6,630 bases of DNA, from positions 1 through 6,630 of the forward strand of contig CAZIWJ010000210.1 of the NCBI GenBank assembly GCA_964542855.1, read 5' to 3'. How positions within the stretch are numbered: position 1 is the stretch's first letter; each line of letters begins with the position of its first letter. The notes under the pieces are model-generated. The model had not been told where the DNA came from. It ran no database searches and saw nothing but the letters and a program-made list of their open reading frames with translations. Origin of the DNA: CAZIWJ01 sp964542855 (lineage in GTDB: Bacteria; Bacteroidota; Bacteroidia; Cytophagales; Cyclobacteriaceae). Shown here one piece after another: positions 1 to 6,630 of this stretch. A program made the translations under genes and the position numbers.

Positions 1-1449
1 GCCACCGGGATAAGAAATAATACCGGCGATGAAACCGGAAGCCGGTTGTTATCGCAATTTGGAAAAATCGGTTACCGGTTCCAGGATAAATACCTGGCGT
101 CGTTCACCCTTCGAAGAGACGGTTCTTCCCGCTTTGGCACAAATAATCGGTACGGTATCTTCCCTGCGGCTACTGTAGGCTGGCGAATGGACCAGGAACC
201 TTTTTTGCAACGGGTAAACGCAGTAACCCAGTTGAAGCTACGGGCAGGATACGGCGAAGTGGGTAACCAGTTTATCGGCGACCTGGCCCGTTTCGGCTTG
301 TTTGCCCCTCGTTACGGGCTAACCCAGGAACAGGTTAAGGGAACCGGATTTTTCTTCGACCAGTTTTACAACGTAGGTACCGCTTACGACCTGGCCGGGG
401 TGAATACCGGAACGCTGCCTTCCGGCTTCGTTTCTATTCAGGGAGCCAACCCCGATTTAAGATGGGAAACAACAACCGAATTTAATTTCGGGGTTGATTT
501 TGGTTTGTTTCAACAGCGTTTATACGGCTCGTTCGATTTCTTTACCCGCGAAACTGCCGACGTGTTAATTACTCCTCCCGTGGCTTCGGCTGCCGGCGAA
601 GGCGTACTGCGCGCCCTGAACGGGGCTACGGTGAATAACCGCGGATGGGAGTTTATCCTGGCTTATACCGACGAACTGGCTAACGGGTTAAACTTTACCG
701 TGCAAACCAACTTCAGCCAGTTCAGAGATGAAATCACCGAACTTCCCGAAGAAGTACGCACCGGTTTCCCCGGAAACGCCGAGCAGGATATTCTGGGTGA
801 ATCGCAATTTGCTATCTTCGGCTTTCGTGCCGATGGGCTATTCCAGAACCAGCAGGAAGTTGATGCGCACGCTGAGCAGGTGGGAGCTGCCCCGGGCAGG
901 ATCCGTTACGTTGACCTGAACAATGACGGCATCGTAAACGGGCTCGACCAGGAATATTTCGGAACCACGCTCCCTGATTTTGAGTACGGGTTAAACATTA
1001 ATTTATCCTACCGGAATTTCGACCTGGCCCTGTTTGGTTCAGGGGTAGCCGGAAGAAGAGGGTTCGATAACTACATCTTCTTCAATGACTTTATCCGGGG
1101 GCGCGATAACGTGGGGCCGGGTACCCTCGATGCCTGGACCCCGCAAAATACGGGCTCCGACATTCCGGCTCTCACCCTGGTCGATGGCAATAATGAAACC
1201 CGGACTTCAAACTACCTGACGGTGAATAATTCTTATTTCAAGTTCCGAAATTTTGCCCTGGGCTATTCGCTGTCTAACCAAACATTAAGTAACCTCGGCC
1301 CCATCAGCAGCCTCAGGGTTTACCTGCAGGCCGAAAACTTTCTCTGGTTCCAGAGCAGTGAATTCAAAGGGCCTGACCCGGAACGGGTGAGTATCGATAA
1401 CATACCGGTACCCAGCGTATATTCTATCGGATTAAACCTAAGCCTGTAA
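1..1449 (+). CDS. SusC-like TonB-dependent outer-membrane transporter, C-terminal part (5' end outside window)
   Basis: This frame is open from the first base to the TAA at 1447-1449, giving 482 residues with no start of its own. SusC proteins usually run to about 1000 residues, so this is roughly the C-terminal half: most of the beta-barrel, without the signal peptide, plug domain or TonB box. Family signs are a run typical of SusC barrels near fragment residues 19-50 (KIGYRFQDKYLASFTLRRDG and what follows), many alternating aromatic/polar strands, and a DLNNDGIVNGLD stretch (fragment residues 305-316) resembling the Asp/Asn-rich Ca-binding-like loop common in this family. In SusC/SusD systems the barrel imports oligosaccharides across the outer membrane using TonB energy, with SusD as its lid. 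The SusD gene follows after 19 bases, so the two are surely cotranscribed. The GH32 and fructokinase neighbours suggest a fructan substrate (inference). The protein ends in Leu rather than the aromatic residue common at barrel C-termini. A TTG at 46 is not a start, because homology continues upstream of it. Confidence 0.95.
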   Translation, partial: ATGIRNNTGDETGSRLLSQFGKIGYRFQDKYLASFTLRRDGSSRFGTNNRYGIFPAATVGWRMDQEPFLQRVNAVTQLKLRAGYGEVGNQFIGDLARFGLFAPRYGLTQEQVKGTGFFFDQFYNVGTAYDLAGVNTGTLPSGFVSIQGANPDLRWETTTEFNFGVDFGLFQQRLYGSFDFFTRETADVLITPPVASAAGEGVLRALNGATVNNRGWEFILAYTDELANGLNFTVQTNFSQFRDEITELPEEVRTGFPGNAEQDILGESQFAIFGFRADGLFQNQQEVDAHAEQVGAAPGRIRYVDLNNDGIVNGLDQEYFGTTLPDFEYGLNINLSYRNFDLALFGSGVAGRRGFDNYIFFNDFIRGRDNVGPGTLDAWTPQNTGSDIPALTLVDGNNETRTSNYLTVNNSYFKFRNFALGYSLSNQTLSNLGPISSLRVYLQAENFLWFQSSEFKGPDPERVSIDNIPVPSVYSIGLNLSL

Positions 1450-1468
1450 TCCCTAAAAGAAACGAAAA

Positions 1469-3199
1469 ATGAATACCAGAAATAATATATTATTACTTGC
1501 CCTCATCCTTCTGCTGCAAGCCTGCGGAGATGACTTCCTGGAATACGACCCTAAAGGAAAAATAGCGTCCGAAAATGTGGCCGTACCGGAAAATATTGAA
1601 GGACTGGTAACTGCCGCTTACGCGGGTATTGCCAACGACGAAATGATCGGGCCCATTACCAGCGATTGGGTGTACGGCAGCGTCCGCTCCGATGATGCCT
1701 ACAAAGCCGGGGGCGGGGTATCCGATGTTATTGACATTCATTTCCTGGAGCAGTACAACCTGGTTCAGCCCCAAACCGGAACCGACTGGATGGGGCCGCT
1801 CACCTTCCAAAATCATTATAAAGCCATATCGCGGACTAACTTTGCCCTAAGTGCTATTAATGAAACGGAGGATTTCGACCTGAAAACCACCCGAACGGCT
1901 GAATTACGCTTTCTAAGAGGCCATTCTTACTTTAAATTGAAGCAGTTGTTCAAGTATGTTCCCTACATCGATGAAAATGTGCCACAAGATTCAATTACCC
2001 AGGTTTCCAACCGCGTTTTTACCAACGATGAACTGTGGGATAAAATAGCCGAGGATTTTGAGTTTGCAGCCAATAATTTACCGGCTACCCAGCCGGAAGT
2101 AGGTCGGGCAAATGAATTTGCTGCCAGGGCCTACCTGGCGAAATTAAGGTTGTATCAGGCTTACGAGCAGGATGAGAGCCACCAGGTAACCAATATTAAC
2201 CCGGCCCGGCTGGAAGAAGTGGTGCTGTTACTGGACGAAGTGATTAATTCGGGGCAGTACAGCCTGGAACCTGACTTTGCTCAGAACTTTCTGAACGGCT
2301 TCGATAACGGACCTGAATCTGTTTTTGCAATTCAGTTCTCTATTGCCGACGGCACCACTACCGGCAGGGTATCGTTTGTTACCGGACTGAATTCTCCTCA
2401 CGGGGCACCGGAATACGGCTGCTGCGGGTTCCACTATGCCAGCCAAAATATGGTAAACGCTTTCAAAACTTCGGAAAATGGCGTACCACTTTTCGATACC
2501 TTCAATAATGAAGATATGGTTGAACCGGATGATTTTCAAACCAACGGCGTGGATCCCCGCCTCGATCATACGGTAGGCGTTCCGGGCCATCCCTTCAAGT
2601 ACAACCCCGATTTTCTGTATAGTGCCAGCTGGGCGCGCGATCCGGGGGTTTACGGGTTTTTCGGGAACATGAAAGAACAACAGTTACCCGATTGCTCCTG
2701 CTACCTGAAACAAGGCCCGTTCATTGGTACTTCCAAGAACATTGATATTATTCGTTATTCCGATGTGTTGCTCATGAAAGCCGAAGCCCTGATTGAACTG
2801 GGCAGGCCCAACGAGGCCCTGCCACTGATTAACCAGGTGAGAGAGCGGGCCGCAAACAGCACGGAAAGGTTGCTGCATGCCGATGGAAGTAACCCATCGA
2901 ATTACCGGATATCGCTATACGAGCCCGGCGTAAACATTGAGTGGACCCAGGAAAATGCCCGCAAAGCCCTGCGCTTTGAGCGCCGACTGGAGTTTGCCAT
3001 GGAAAGCCCTCGTTTCTACGACCTGGTTCGTTGGGGAATAGCGGCAGAAGTGTTAAACGGATACCTGGAAGAAGAGCAAACCAAACGCGATTATTTATCG
3101 GGGGCACAGTTTACGGCCGGAAGGGATGAGTACCTGCCCATTCCTCAGCGGGAAATCGACTTTACCCGGGGGGCCTACGAACAAAATTTAGGTTATTAA
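1469..3199 (+). CDS. SusD/RagB-family glycan-binding outer-membrane lipoprotein
   Basis: Complete protein of 576 residues, a normal SusD length. It starts at ATG 1469 after an A-rich leader without a clear Shine-Dalgarno, as is usual in Bacteroidota. Residues 1-19 are a lipoprotein signal with lipobox L16-Q17-A18-C19. The mature protein begins C-G-D-D, and acidic residues just after the lipidated Cys are associated with surface export in this phylum. SusD landmarks appear in order: ELRFLRGHSYFKL (145-157) in the helical TPR-like region, IIRYSDVLLMKAEAL (from about 427), RFERRLEF (502-509), RFYDLVRWG (515-523), and a C-terminal YLPIPQREI stretch ending in QNLGY. SusD proteins bind the glycan at the cell surface and close over the SusC barrel. 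Besides Cys19 there are exactly four cysteines, C318-C319 and C409/C411, which may pair as disulfides. Substrate specificity cannot be read from the sequence; a fructan is inferred from the neighbours. Confidence 0.96.
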   Translation: MNTRNNILLLALILLLQACGDDFLEYDPKGKIASENVAVPENIEGLVTAAYAGIANDEMIGPITSDWVYGSVRSDDAYKAGGGVSDVIDIHFLEQYNLVQPQTGTDWMGPLTFQNHYKAISRTNFALSAINETEDFDLKTTRTAELRFLRGHSYFKLKQLFKYVPYIDENVPQDSITQVSNRVFTNDELWDKIAEDFEFAANNLPATQPEVGRANEFAARAYLAKLRLYQAYEQDESHQVTNINPARLEEVVLLLDEVINSGQYSLEPDFAQNFLNGFDNGPESVFAIQFSIADGTTTGRVSFVTGLNSPHGAPEYGCCGFHYASQNMVNAFKTSENGVPLFDTFNNEDMVEPDDFQTNGVDPRLDHTVGVPGHPFKYNPDFLYSASWARDPGVYGFFGNMKEQQLPDCSCYLKQGPFIGTSKNIDIIRYSDVLLMKAEALIELGRPNEALPLINQVRERAANSTERLLHADGSNPSNYRISLYEPGVNIEWTQENARKALRFERRLEFAMESPRFYDLVRWGIAAEVLNGYLEEEQTKRDYLSGAQFTAGRDEYLPIPQREIDFTRGAYEQNLGY

Positions 3200-3327
3200 T
3201 TAATTAGCTGCGCAACAAAAACGGTCCGGATGATTTTATTGTAAGTTATTCGGACCTTATTGAAATGTTTATGCAAAAACGTAGCAGCATTAATTGATGT
3301 AACCTGAAAACATAAGCACACAACCTG
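3200..3327 (+). other. susD to transporter intergenic region
   Basis: This 128-base AT-rich gap is the only sizeable one in the window. It holds the inverted repeat listed separately. I searched for the Bacteroidota promoter pattern (TTG near -33, TAnnTTTG near -7) ahead of the transporter and found only poor matches, such as TTG at 3260-3262 with TAACCTGA at 3300-3307, so no promoter is called. No small gene is supported here. Confidence 0.6.
3223..3256 (+). terminator. 34-nt hairpin between susD and the MFS gene (possible attenuator or mRNA-stability element)
   Basis: Arms at 3223-3236 and 3243-3256 pair over 14 positions around a 6-base loop (TATTGT). The outer six pairs, GGTCCG with CGGACC, are perfect; the remaining eight include three G-T wobbles and otherwise A-T pairs. 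The sequence after the right arm is TTATTG, a poor U-tract, so efficient intrinsic termination on the + strand is doubtful. Read on the - strand, the stem is followed by GTTTTTG, a better tract, but no - strand gene ends here. The likely role is partial termination or protection of the upstream susCD transcript 3' end, giving more SusCD than transporter and kinase. The structure is seen directly; the function is inferred. Confidence 0.5.
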
Positions 3328-4665
3328 ATGAATAATTCTAAAGTAATTTTCTGGTCGGTTACCGTTGCTCTCGGGGGCTTCCTGTTTGGCTTTGATACCG
3401 CTGTAATATCCGGTGCGGAACAATATATACAGGAGGTTTGGGAGTTGAATGTATTTCAACATGGCTTAACTGTTTCCATTGCCCTGATTGGCACCGTATT
3501 CGGCGCCATGTTTGGTGGTATACCTGCCGATAAACTGGGCCGTAAGCGAACATTATTCTGGATAGCTGTTTTATACCTAATTTCTGCACTGGGTTCAGCC
3601 CTGGCCACCGACTGGTATACGTTTATGATTTTTCGTTTCCTGGGTGGCTTAGGAGTTGGTGCATCGTCAGTAACTGCCCCAATGTATATTTCTGAAGTCT
3701 CCCCGGCAGGATCGCGGGGTAAACTGGTGGCCCTGTTCCAGTTTAATATCGTTTTTGGTATTCTCGTTGCTTATCTTTCCAATTTTCTTATTGCAGGGGT
3801 GGGTAACCTGGCCTGGCGGTGGATGCTTGGGGTGGAAGCTATACCGGCTGTTACCTTTGTTGTTGCCATATTGAATATACCGGAAAGCCCGCGCTGGCTC
3901 ATTGTAAAGAAAGGAGAGGTTGAAACAGCAAAGAGAACGCTGGCAATTATTAACCCCGATAATGTTGATGAGCAGATAAAGGCTATTCAATCTGGCGCAA
4001 AAGTTGTGAAAGGGCAGGTATCTGCTTCCCTGTTTTCATCGAAATACCGCTTCCCGGTTACCCTGGCTATCCTGTTTGCCATCTTCAACCAGATGAGTGG
4101 TATCAATGCCATTATATATTATGCCCCCCGAATTTTTGCCATGACCGGGTTGGGCGATAGCGCCTCGTTGCTCTCAACCGCCGGTATCGGGCTAATTAAC
4201 TTTCTTTTTACCCTGCTGGCTATGAACCTGATCGATCGCTTCGGCCGGAAAACGCTGATGTTCATCGGCTCAGCAGGCCTTATCGTTGCCCTCGGGCTGG
4301 TGTCGTTTTCTTTTTATACGCAAAACTTCAGCGGTGTTCCCATTTACCTGTTTACTTTTATCGGCTTTTTTGCTTTTTCGCAGGGTGCAGTGATTTGGGT
4401 ATTCCTTTCCGAAATATTTCCCAATAAGGTCAGGGCCAGCGGACAGGCACTGGGCAGCTTTACCCACTGGGCCATGGCGGCGCTCATTGCTTTTACTTTT
4501 CCCTGGTTTGCCGAAAAAGTTGGGGGCGGACACACCTTTGCCTTATTTACCGTAATGATGATATTGCAATTGTTATTCGTTTGGCGAATGATGCCCGAAA
4601 CCAAAGGCAGAACGCTGGAAGAATTGTCCGATGAACTGGGAATTAAAAAAGAACAAATCGCTTAA
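3328..4665 (+). CDS. MFS sugar porter, probable fructose:H+ symporter of the inner membrane
   Basis: Complete 445-residue protein of the sugar-porter family (XylE/GLUT type), with about 12 hydrophobic segments: six within residues 5-184, a polar loop around 190-237, and six within 240-421. Family motifs are present in order: GFLFGFDTAVISGA in TM1, DKLGRKRT (68-75), RFLGGLGVG then PMYISE in TM4 and after, PESPRW (185-190), NQMSGIN (254-260) with YYAP following, DRFGRKT, a WVFLSEIFP stretch (W357), and PETKG (423-427). D23 and R103 match the D27/R133 pair that links proton movement to transport in E. coli XylE, which favours H+ symport. The usual first Gln of the QQxSGxN sugar-site motif is Asn254 here. 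The substrate is probably fructose, from the kinase and GH32 genes that follow; glucose or another hexose cannot be excluded. ATG 3328 is chosen because TM1 begins a few residues later. Its TAA overlaps the kinase ATG. Confidence 0.93.
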   Translation: MNNSKVIFWSVTVALGGFLFGFDTAVISGAEQYIQEVWELNVFQHGLTVSIALIGTVFGAMFGGIPADKLGRKRTLFWIAVLYLISALGSALATDWYTFMIFRFLGGLGVGASSVTAPMYISEVSPAGSRGKLVALFQFNIVFGILVAYLSNFLIAGVGNLAWRWMLGVEAIPAVTFVVAILNIPESPRWLIVKKGEVETAKRTLAIINPDNVDEQIKAIQSGAKVVKGQVSASLFSSKYRFPVTLAILFAIFNQMSGINAIIYYAPRIFAMTGLGDSASLLSTAGIGLINFLFTLLAMNLIDRFGRKTLMFIGSAGLIVALGLVSFSFYTQNFSGVPIYLFTFIGFFAFSQGAVIWVFLSEIFPNKVRASGQALGSFTHWAMAALIAFTFPWFAEKVGGGHTFALFTVMMILQLLFVWRMMPETKGRTLEELSDELGIKKEQIA

Positions 4666-5555
4666 TGACACCACCAAAGCATGCTGTAATCTGTTTCGGC
4701 GAAATATTGTGGGACTGCCTGCCGGAAGGTGATTTACCGGGCGGTGCCCCCATGAACGTGGCCCTGCACCTGAACCAGATGGGCGTTTCCGCCACTATTA
4801 TTAGCCGGGTGGGAAACGACGCCTACGGCAACGATATCCTGCAATATATCGCCGATCGCAGGGTGGATACCGGGTACATTCAGCTCGATGAAAGCCTGCC
4901 AACCGGTACGGTAAAAGCGGATGTGTCAGACCCCACTGCCGTAACTTATACCATTAACTACCCGGTTGCCTGGGATTTTATTGAGTGGACGGCAGCAGCA
5001 GAACAGCAGGTAAACCAGGCCGATATGCTGCTCTTTGGCAGTTTAGCTACCCGAAATGAGGTATCGTACCAGGCTCTGAAAAAACTGATCGATACTTCTT
5101 CTTTCCGGGTGTTCGACGTTAACCTGCGGCAACCGCATTATACCCGGAACCGGATTGAAGAAATGATGCAGGCAGCCCACCTGGTAAAAATGAACGAAGA
5201 GGAACTGGCACTGATCAGCAGCTGGTACGGCCCGGAAAAAGACCAGGATCAACAAATGAAAGAGCTGGCCGAACGGTTTTCTCTAAAAAGTGTGTGCGTT
5301 ACCCTCGGGGCCAATGGGGCCCGGTTGCTCGACCGGGGAACAATTTATTCCCACCAGGGGTACACCGTAAAAGTAAAAGATACCATTGGCAGCGGAGATG
5401 CCTTCCTGGCCGCCCTGCTTGCCCGGCGTTTGCAGGGAAAACCTGCCCGGGAGCAACTTGCCTTCGCCTGCGCAGCCGGTGCCTTTGTTGCCACTCAACC
5501 GGGGGCAACTCCTTCCATTAACCAGGATGATATATCGGCCCTGGCTACCACTTAA
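4665..5555 (+). CDS. PfkB-family carbohydrate kinase, probable fructokinase
   Basis: Complete 296-residue cytoplasmic kinase of the ribokinase/PfkB family, at the family's normal length. Both signatures are present: the N-terminal GGAPMNVA (26-33), contacting the sugar, and the C-terminal DTIGSGDAF (239-247), which forms the anion hole and supplies the catalytic base D245. The opening VICFGEILWDCLPEG, followed by GGAP.NVA, is typical of bacterial fructokinases, which make fructose 6-phosphate from fructose and ATP. Family members also act on ribose, ketodeoxygluconate or nucleosides, so the fructose call rests partly on the neighbouring GH32 enzyme and hexose porter. The start ATG shares its A with the transporter stop (TAATG), a sign of translational coupling. 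The next in-frame ATG (M30) would cut through the GGAP motif and is rejected. The GH32 gene follows after 21 bases with no terminator, so transporter, kinase and hydrolase are likely one transcript. Confidence 0.92.
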   Translation: MTPPKHAVICFGEILWDCLPEGDLPGGAPMNVALHLNQMGVSATIISRVGNDAYGNDILQYIADRRVDTGYIQLDESLPTGTVKADVSDPTAVTYTINYPVAWDFIEWTAAAEQQVNQADMLLFGSLATRNEVSYQALKKLIDTSSFRVFDVNLRQPHYTRNRIEEMMQAAHLVKMNEEELALISSWYGPEKDQDQQMKELAERFSLKSVCVTLGANGARLLDRGTIYSHQGYTVKVKDTIGSGDAFLAALLARRLQGKPAREQLAFACAAGAFVATQPGATPSINQDDISALATT

Positions 5556-5576
5556 TTAACTTTAAAACATGAACTT

Positions 5577-6630
5577 ATGTCCTGTAAAATAATTAATAAT
5601 CTGGATAACTCTGTGCTGCATTTCTCCTGGTTTATTTTGCTGGCGGCCTGCCTTGGCGCCTGTTCAAATTCTACTACCGAGAACCAGTCTGGAATAGATA
5701 CACAGGCTGTTTCTGAAACCAGTTACACGGAGCCCCACCGGCCACAACTCCATTTTTCACCGCCCCGGCAATGGATGAACGACCCGAACGGAATGGTTTA
5801 TCTGAACGGGGAATACCATTTATTCTACCAGCATAACCCCGACAGCAACGTTTGGGGCCCCATGCACTGGGGGCATGCGGTAAGTAACGACCTGGTAACC
5901 TGGAAACAACTACCGATTGCCATCTTTCCGGATAAGCTGGGTACAATATTCTCCGGATCGGCAGTGTACGATGAAAAAAATACCAGCGGCCTGGGTACAG
6001 CCGAAAACCCTCCGCTGGTAGCCATATATACCAACCACAGCCACGAAAAACAGGAAGCCGGCAACATCGATTACCAGACGCAGAGTATCGCTTACAGCAC
6101 CGACAAAGGAAGGAGCTGGCAGAAGTACAATGGCAACCCGGTGTTACCCAATCCCGGTATAGAAGATTTTCGTGATCCTAAAGTATCCTGGCACGAACCG
6201 TCTAATCAGTGGGTCATGATTCTGGCGGTGAAAAATGTAGTGCACCTCTATGGCTCTGCTGATTTAAAAAGCTGGACTTTACTGAGTGAGTTTGGAAATA
6301 ATGTAGGCCTGCACAGCGGGGTTTGGGAATGTCCGGACTTGTTTCCACTTACCGTAAACGGGGAGCAAAAATGGGTGATGCTGGTGAGCATCAGCCCGGG
6401 CGGCCCCGCCGGTGGCTCCGCAACCCAGTATTTTATCGGTGATTTTAATGGAAAGGAATTTACACTCGACCCGCAATTTGCTGATCGGGTGATGCCCGAT
6501 GAGGCAGGAAAGGAACAGGCCGTATGGGTCGACTACGGCCCGGATAACTATGCAGGAGTTACCTGGTCGAATGTGCCGGAAAGCGATGGCCGGCGGCTGT
6601 TTATTGGCTGGATGAACAACTGGCAGTACG
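5577..6630 (+). CDS. GH32 fructan hydrolase lipoprotein (levanase/inulinase/invertase type), 3' end outside window
   Basis: This frame is open from ATG 5577 to the right edge, giving 351 complete codons without a stop. It is a glycoside hydrolase family 32 enzyme, which releases fructose from levan, inulin or sucrose by a retaining mechanism. The three catalytic motifs are visible: WMNDPNG with nucleophile D69, FRDP with transition-state stabiliser D200, and WECP with acid/base E251. Other family marks are LFYQHNP, the WGHAVSNDLVTWK stretch and FSGSAV (125-130). Most of the five-bladed propeller is present; its end and the C-terminal beta-sandwich are missing. The N-terminus is a lipoprotein signal with lipobox L26-G27-A28-C29, and LAAC at 22-25 also fits. 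Residues after C29 (SNSTTENQ) lack the early acidic pair seen in the neighbouring SusD, so the enzyme may face the periplasm (inference). Endo or exo action and substrate linkage cannot be decided. An ATG at 5569 is out of frame and reaches a stop after seven codons. Confidence 0.94.
   Translation, partial: MSCKIINNLDNSVLHFSWFILLAACLGACSNSTTENQSGIDTQAVSETSYTEPHRPQLHFSPPRQWMNDPNGMVYLNGEYHLFYQHNPDSNVWGPMHWGHAVSNDLVTWKQLPIAIFPDKLGTIFSGSAVYDEKNTSGLGTAENPPLVAIYTNHSHEKQEAGNIDYQTQSIAYSTDKGRSWQKYNGNPVLPNPGIEDFRDPKVSWHEPSNQWVMILAVKNVVHLYGSADLKSWTLLSEFGNNVGLHSGVWECPDLFPLTVNGEQKWVMLVSISPGGPAGGSATQYFIGDFNGKEFTLDPQFADRVMPDEAGKEQAVWVDYGPDNYAGVTWSNVPESDGRRLFIGWMNNWQY

Noticed and set aside
46..1449. SusC homologue starting at TTG 46 as a complete 467-residue gene
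   Set aside because: The frame is open back to base 1 and the protein lacks signal peptide, plug and TonB box, so this is the interior of a longer gene cut by the window edge.
2228..2680. 150-codon open frame on the - strand inside susD
   Set aside because: It lies wholly antisense to a clear SusD gene, its translation shows no recognisable domain, and it has no gene context of its own.
3260..3307. Possible promoter for the transporter (TTG with TAACCTGA)
   Set aside because: The -7 box matches TAnnTTTG at only about half of its defined positions and the spacing is too long, so it is not supported.
3428..3450. AGGAGG at about 3431 followed by an ATG inside the transporter gene, as an internal start
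   Set aside because: Starting there would remove TM1 and its conserved D23. Bacteroidota genes also rely little on such sites, so the match is likely chance.
3196..3462. 88-codon - strand open frame spanning the susD-transporter gap
   Set aside because: It is the only antisense frame that reaches non-coding sequence, but half of it mirrors the transporter start and the translation resembles no family I recognise.
3446..3462. Short inverted repeat GTTGAA-TGTAT-TTCAAC as an operator
   Set aside because: A six-base arm inside a coding region is expected by chance, and there is no nearby promoter.
5294..5521. Overlapping + and - strand open frames within the 3' part of the kinase gene
   Set aside because: They are out-of-frame readings of the GC-rich segment that encodes the kinase's second PfkB signature. 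No start context or domain supports them.

Overview
The window holds five genes, all on the + strand, forming part of a polysaccharide utilisation locus (PUL) of a Bacteroidota bacterium. The lineage call rests on an adjacent SusC/SusD pair, which is essentially confined to that phylum, on A-rich translation starts without clear Shine-Dalgarno sequences, and on lipoprotein signals of the Bacteroidota type. The genus cannot be told from this sequence.

Layout: (1) 1-1449, the C-terminal part of a SusC-like TonB-dependent outer-membrane transporter, cut by the left edge. (2) 1469-3199, a complete SusD-like surface glycan-binding lipoprotein. (3) 3200-3327, a 128-base gap with a strong 34-nt inverted repeat. 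(4) 3328-4665, a sugar-porter MFS transporter. (5) 4665-5555, a PfkB-family sugar kinase, probably fructokinase, whose start overlaps the transporter stop by one base. (6) 5577-6630, a GH32 fructan-hydrolase lipoprotein cut by the right edge. It contains all three GH32 catalytic motifs.

The genes describe a complete route for a fructan (levan, inulin or a related fructo-oligosaccharide). SusC/SusD bind it and carry it across the outer membrane. The GH32 enzyme releases fructose. The MFS porter moves fructose across the inner membrane, and the kinase phosphorylates it for glycolysis. The content resembles the known levan PUL of Bacteroides thetaiotaomicron in a compact form. No regulator, no separate surface glycan-binding protein and no second glycosidase is visible here; any of these could lie outside the window.

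I found no RNA gene, mobile element, CRISPR array or convincing promoter. The system itself is of a known kind. The points worth a second look are the hairpin between susD and the transporter, four clustered cysteines in SusD, the contrast between the two lipoprotein signals, and an altered sugar-site residue in the porter.
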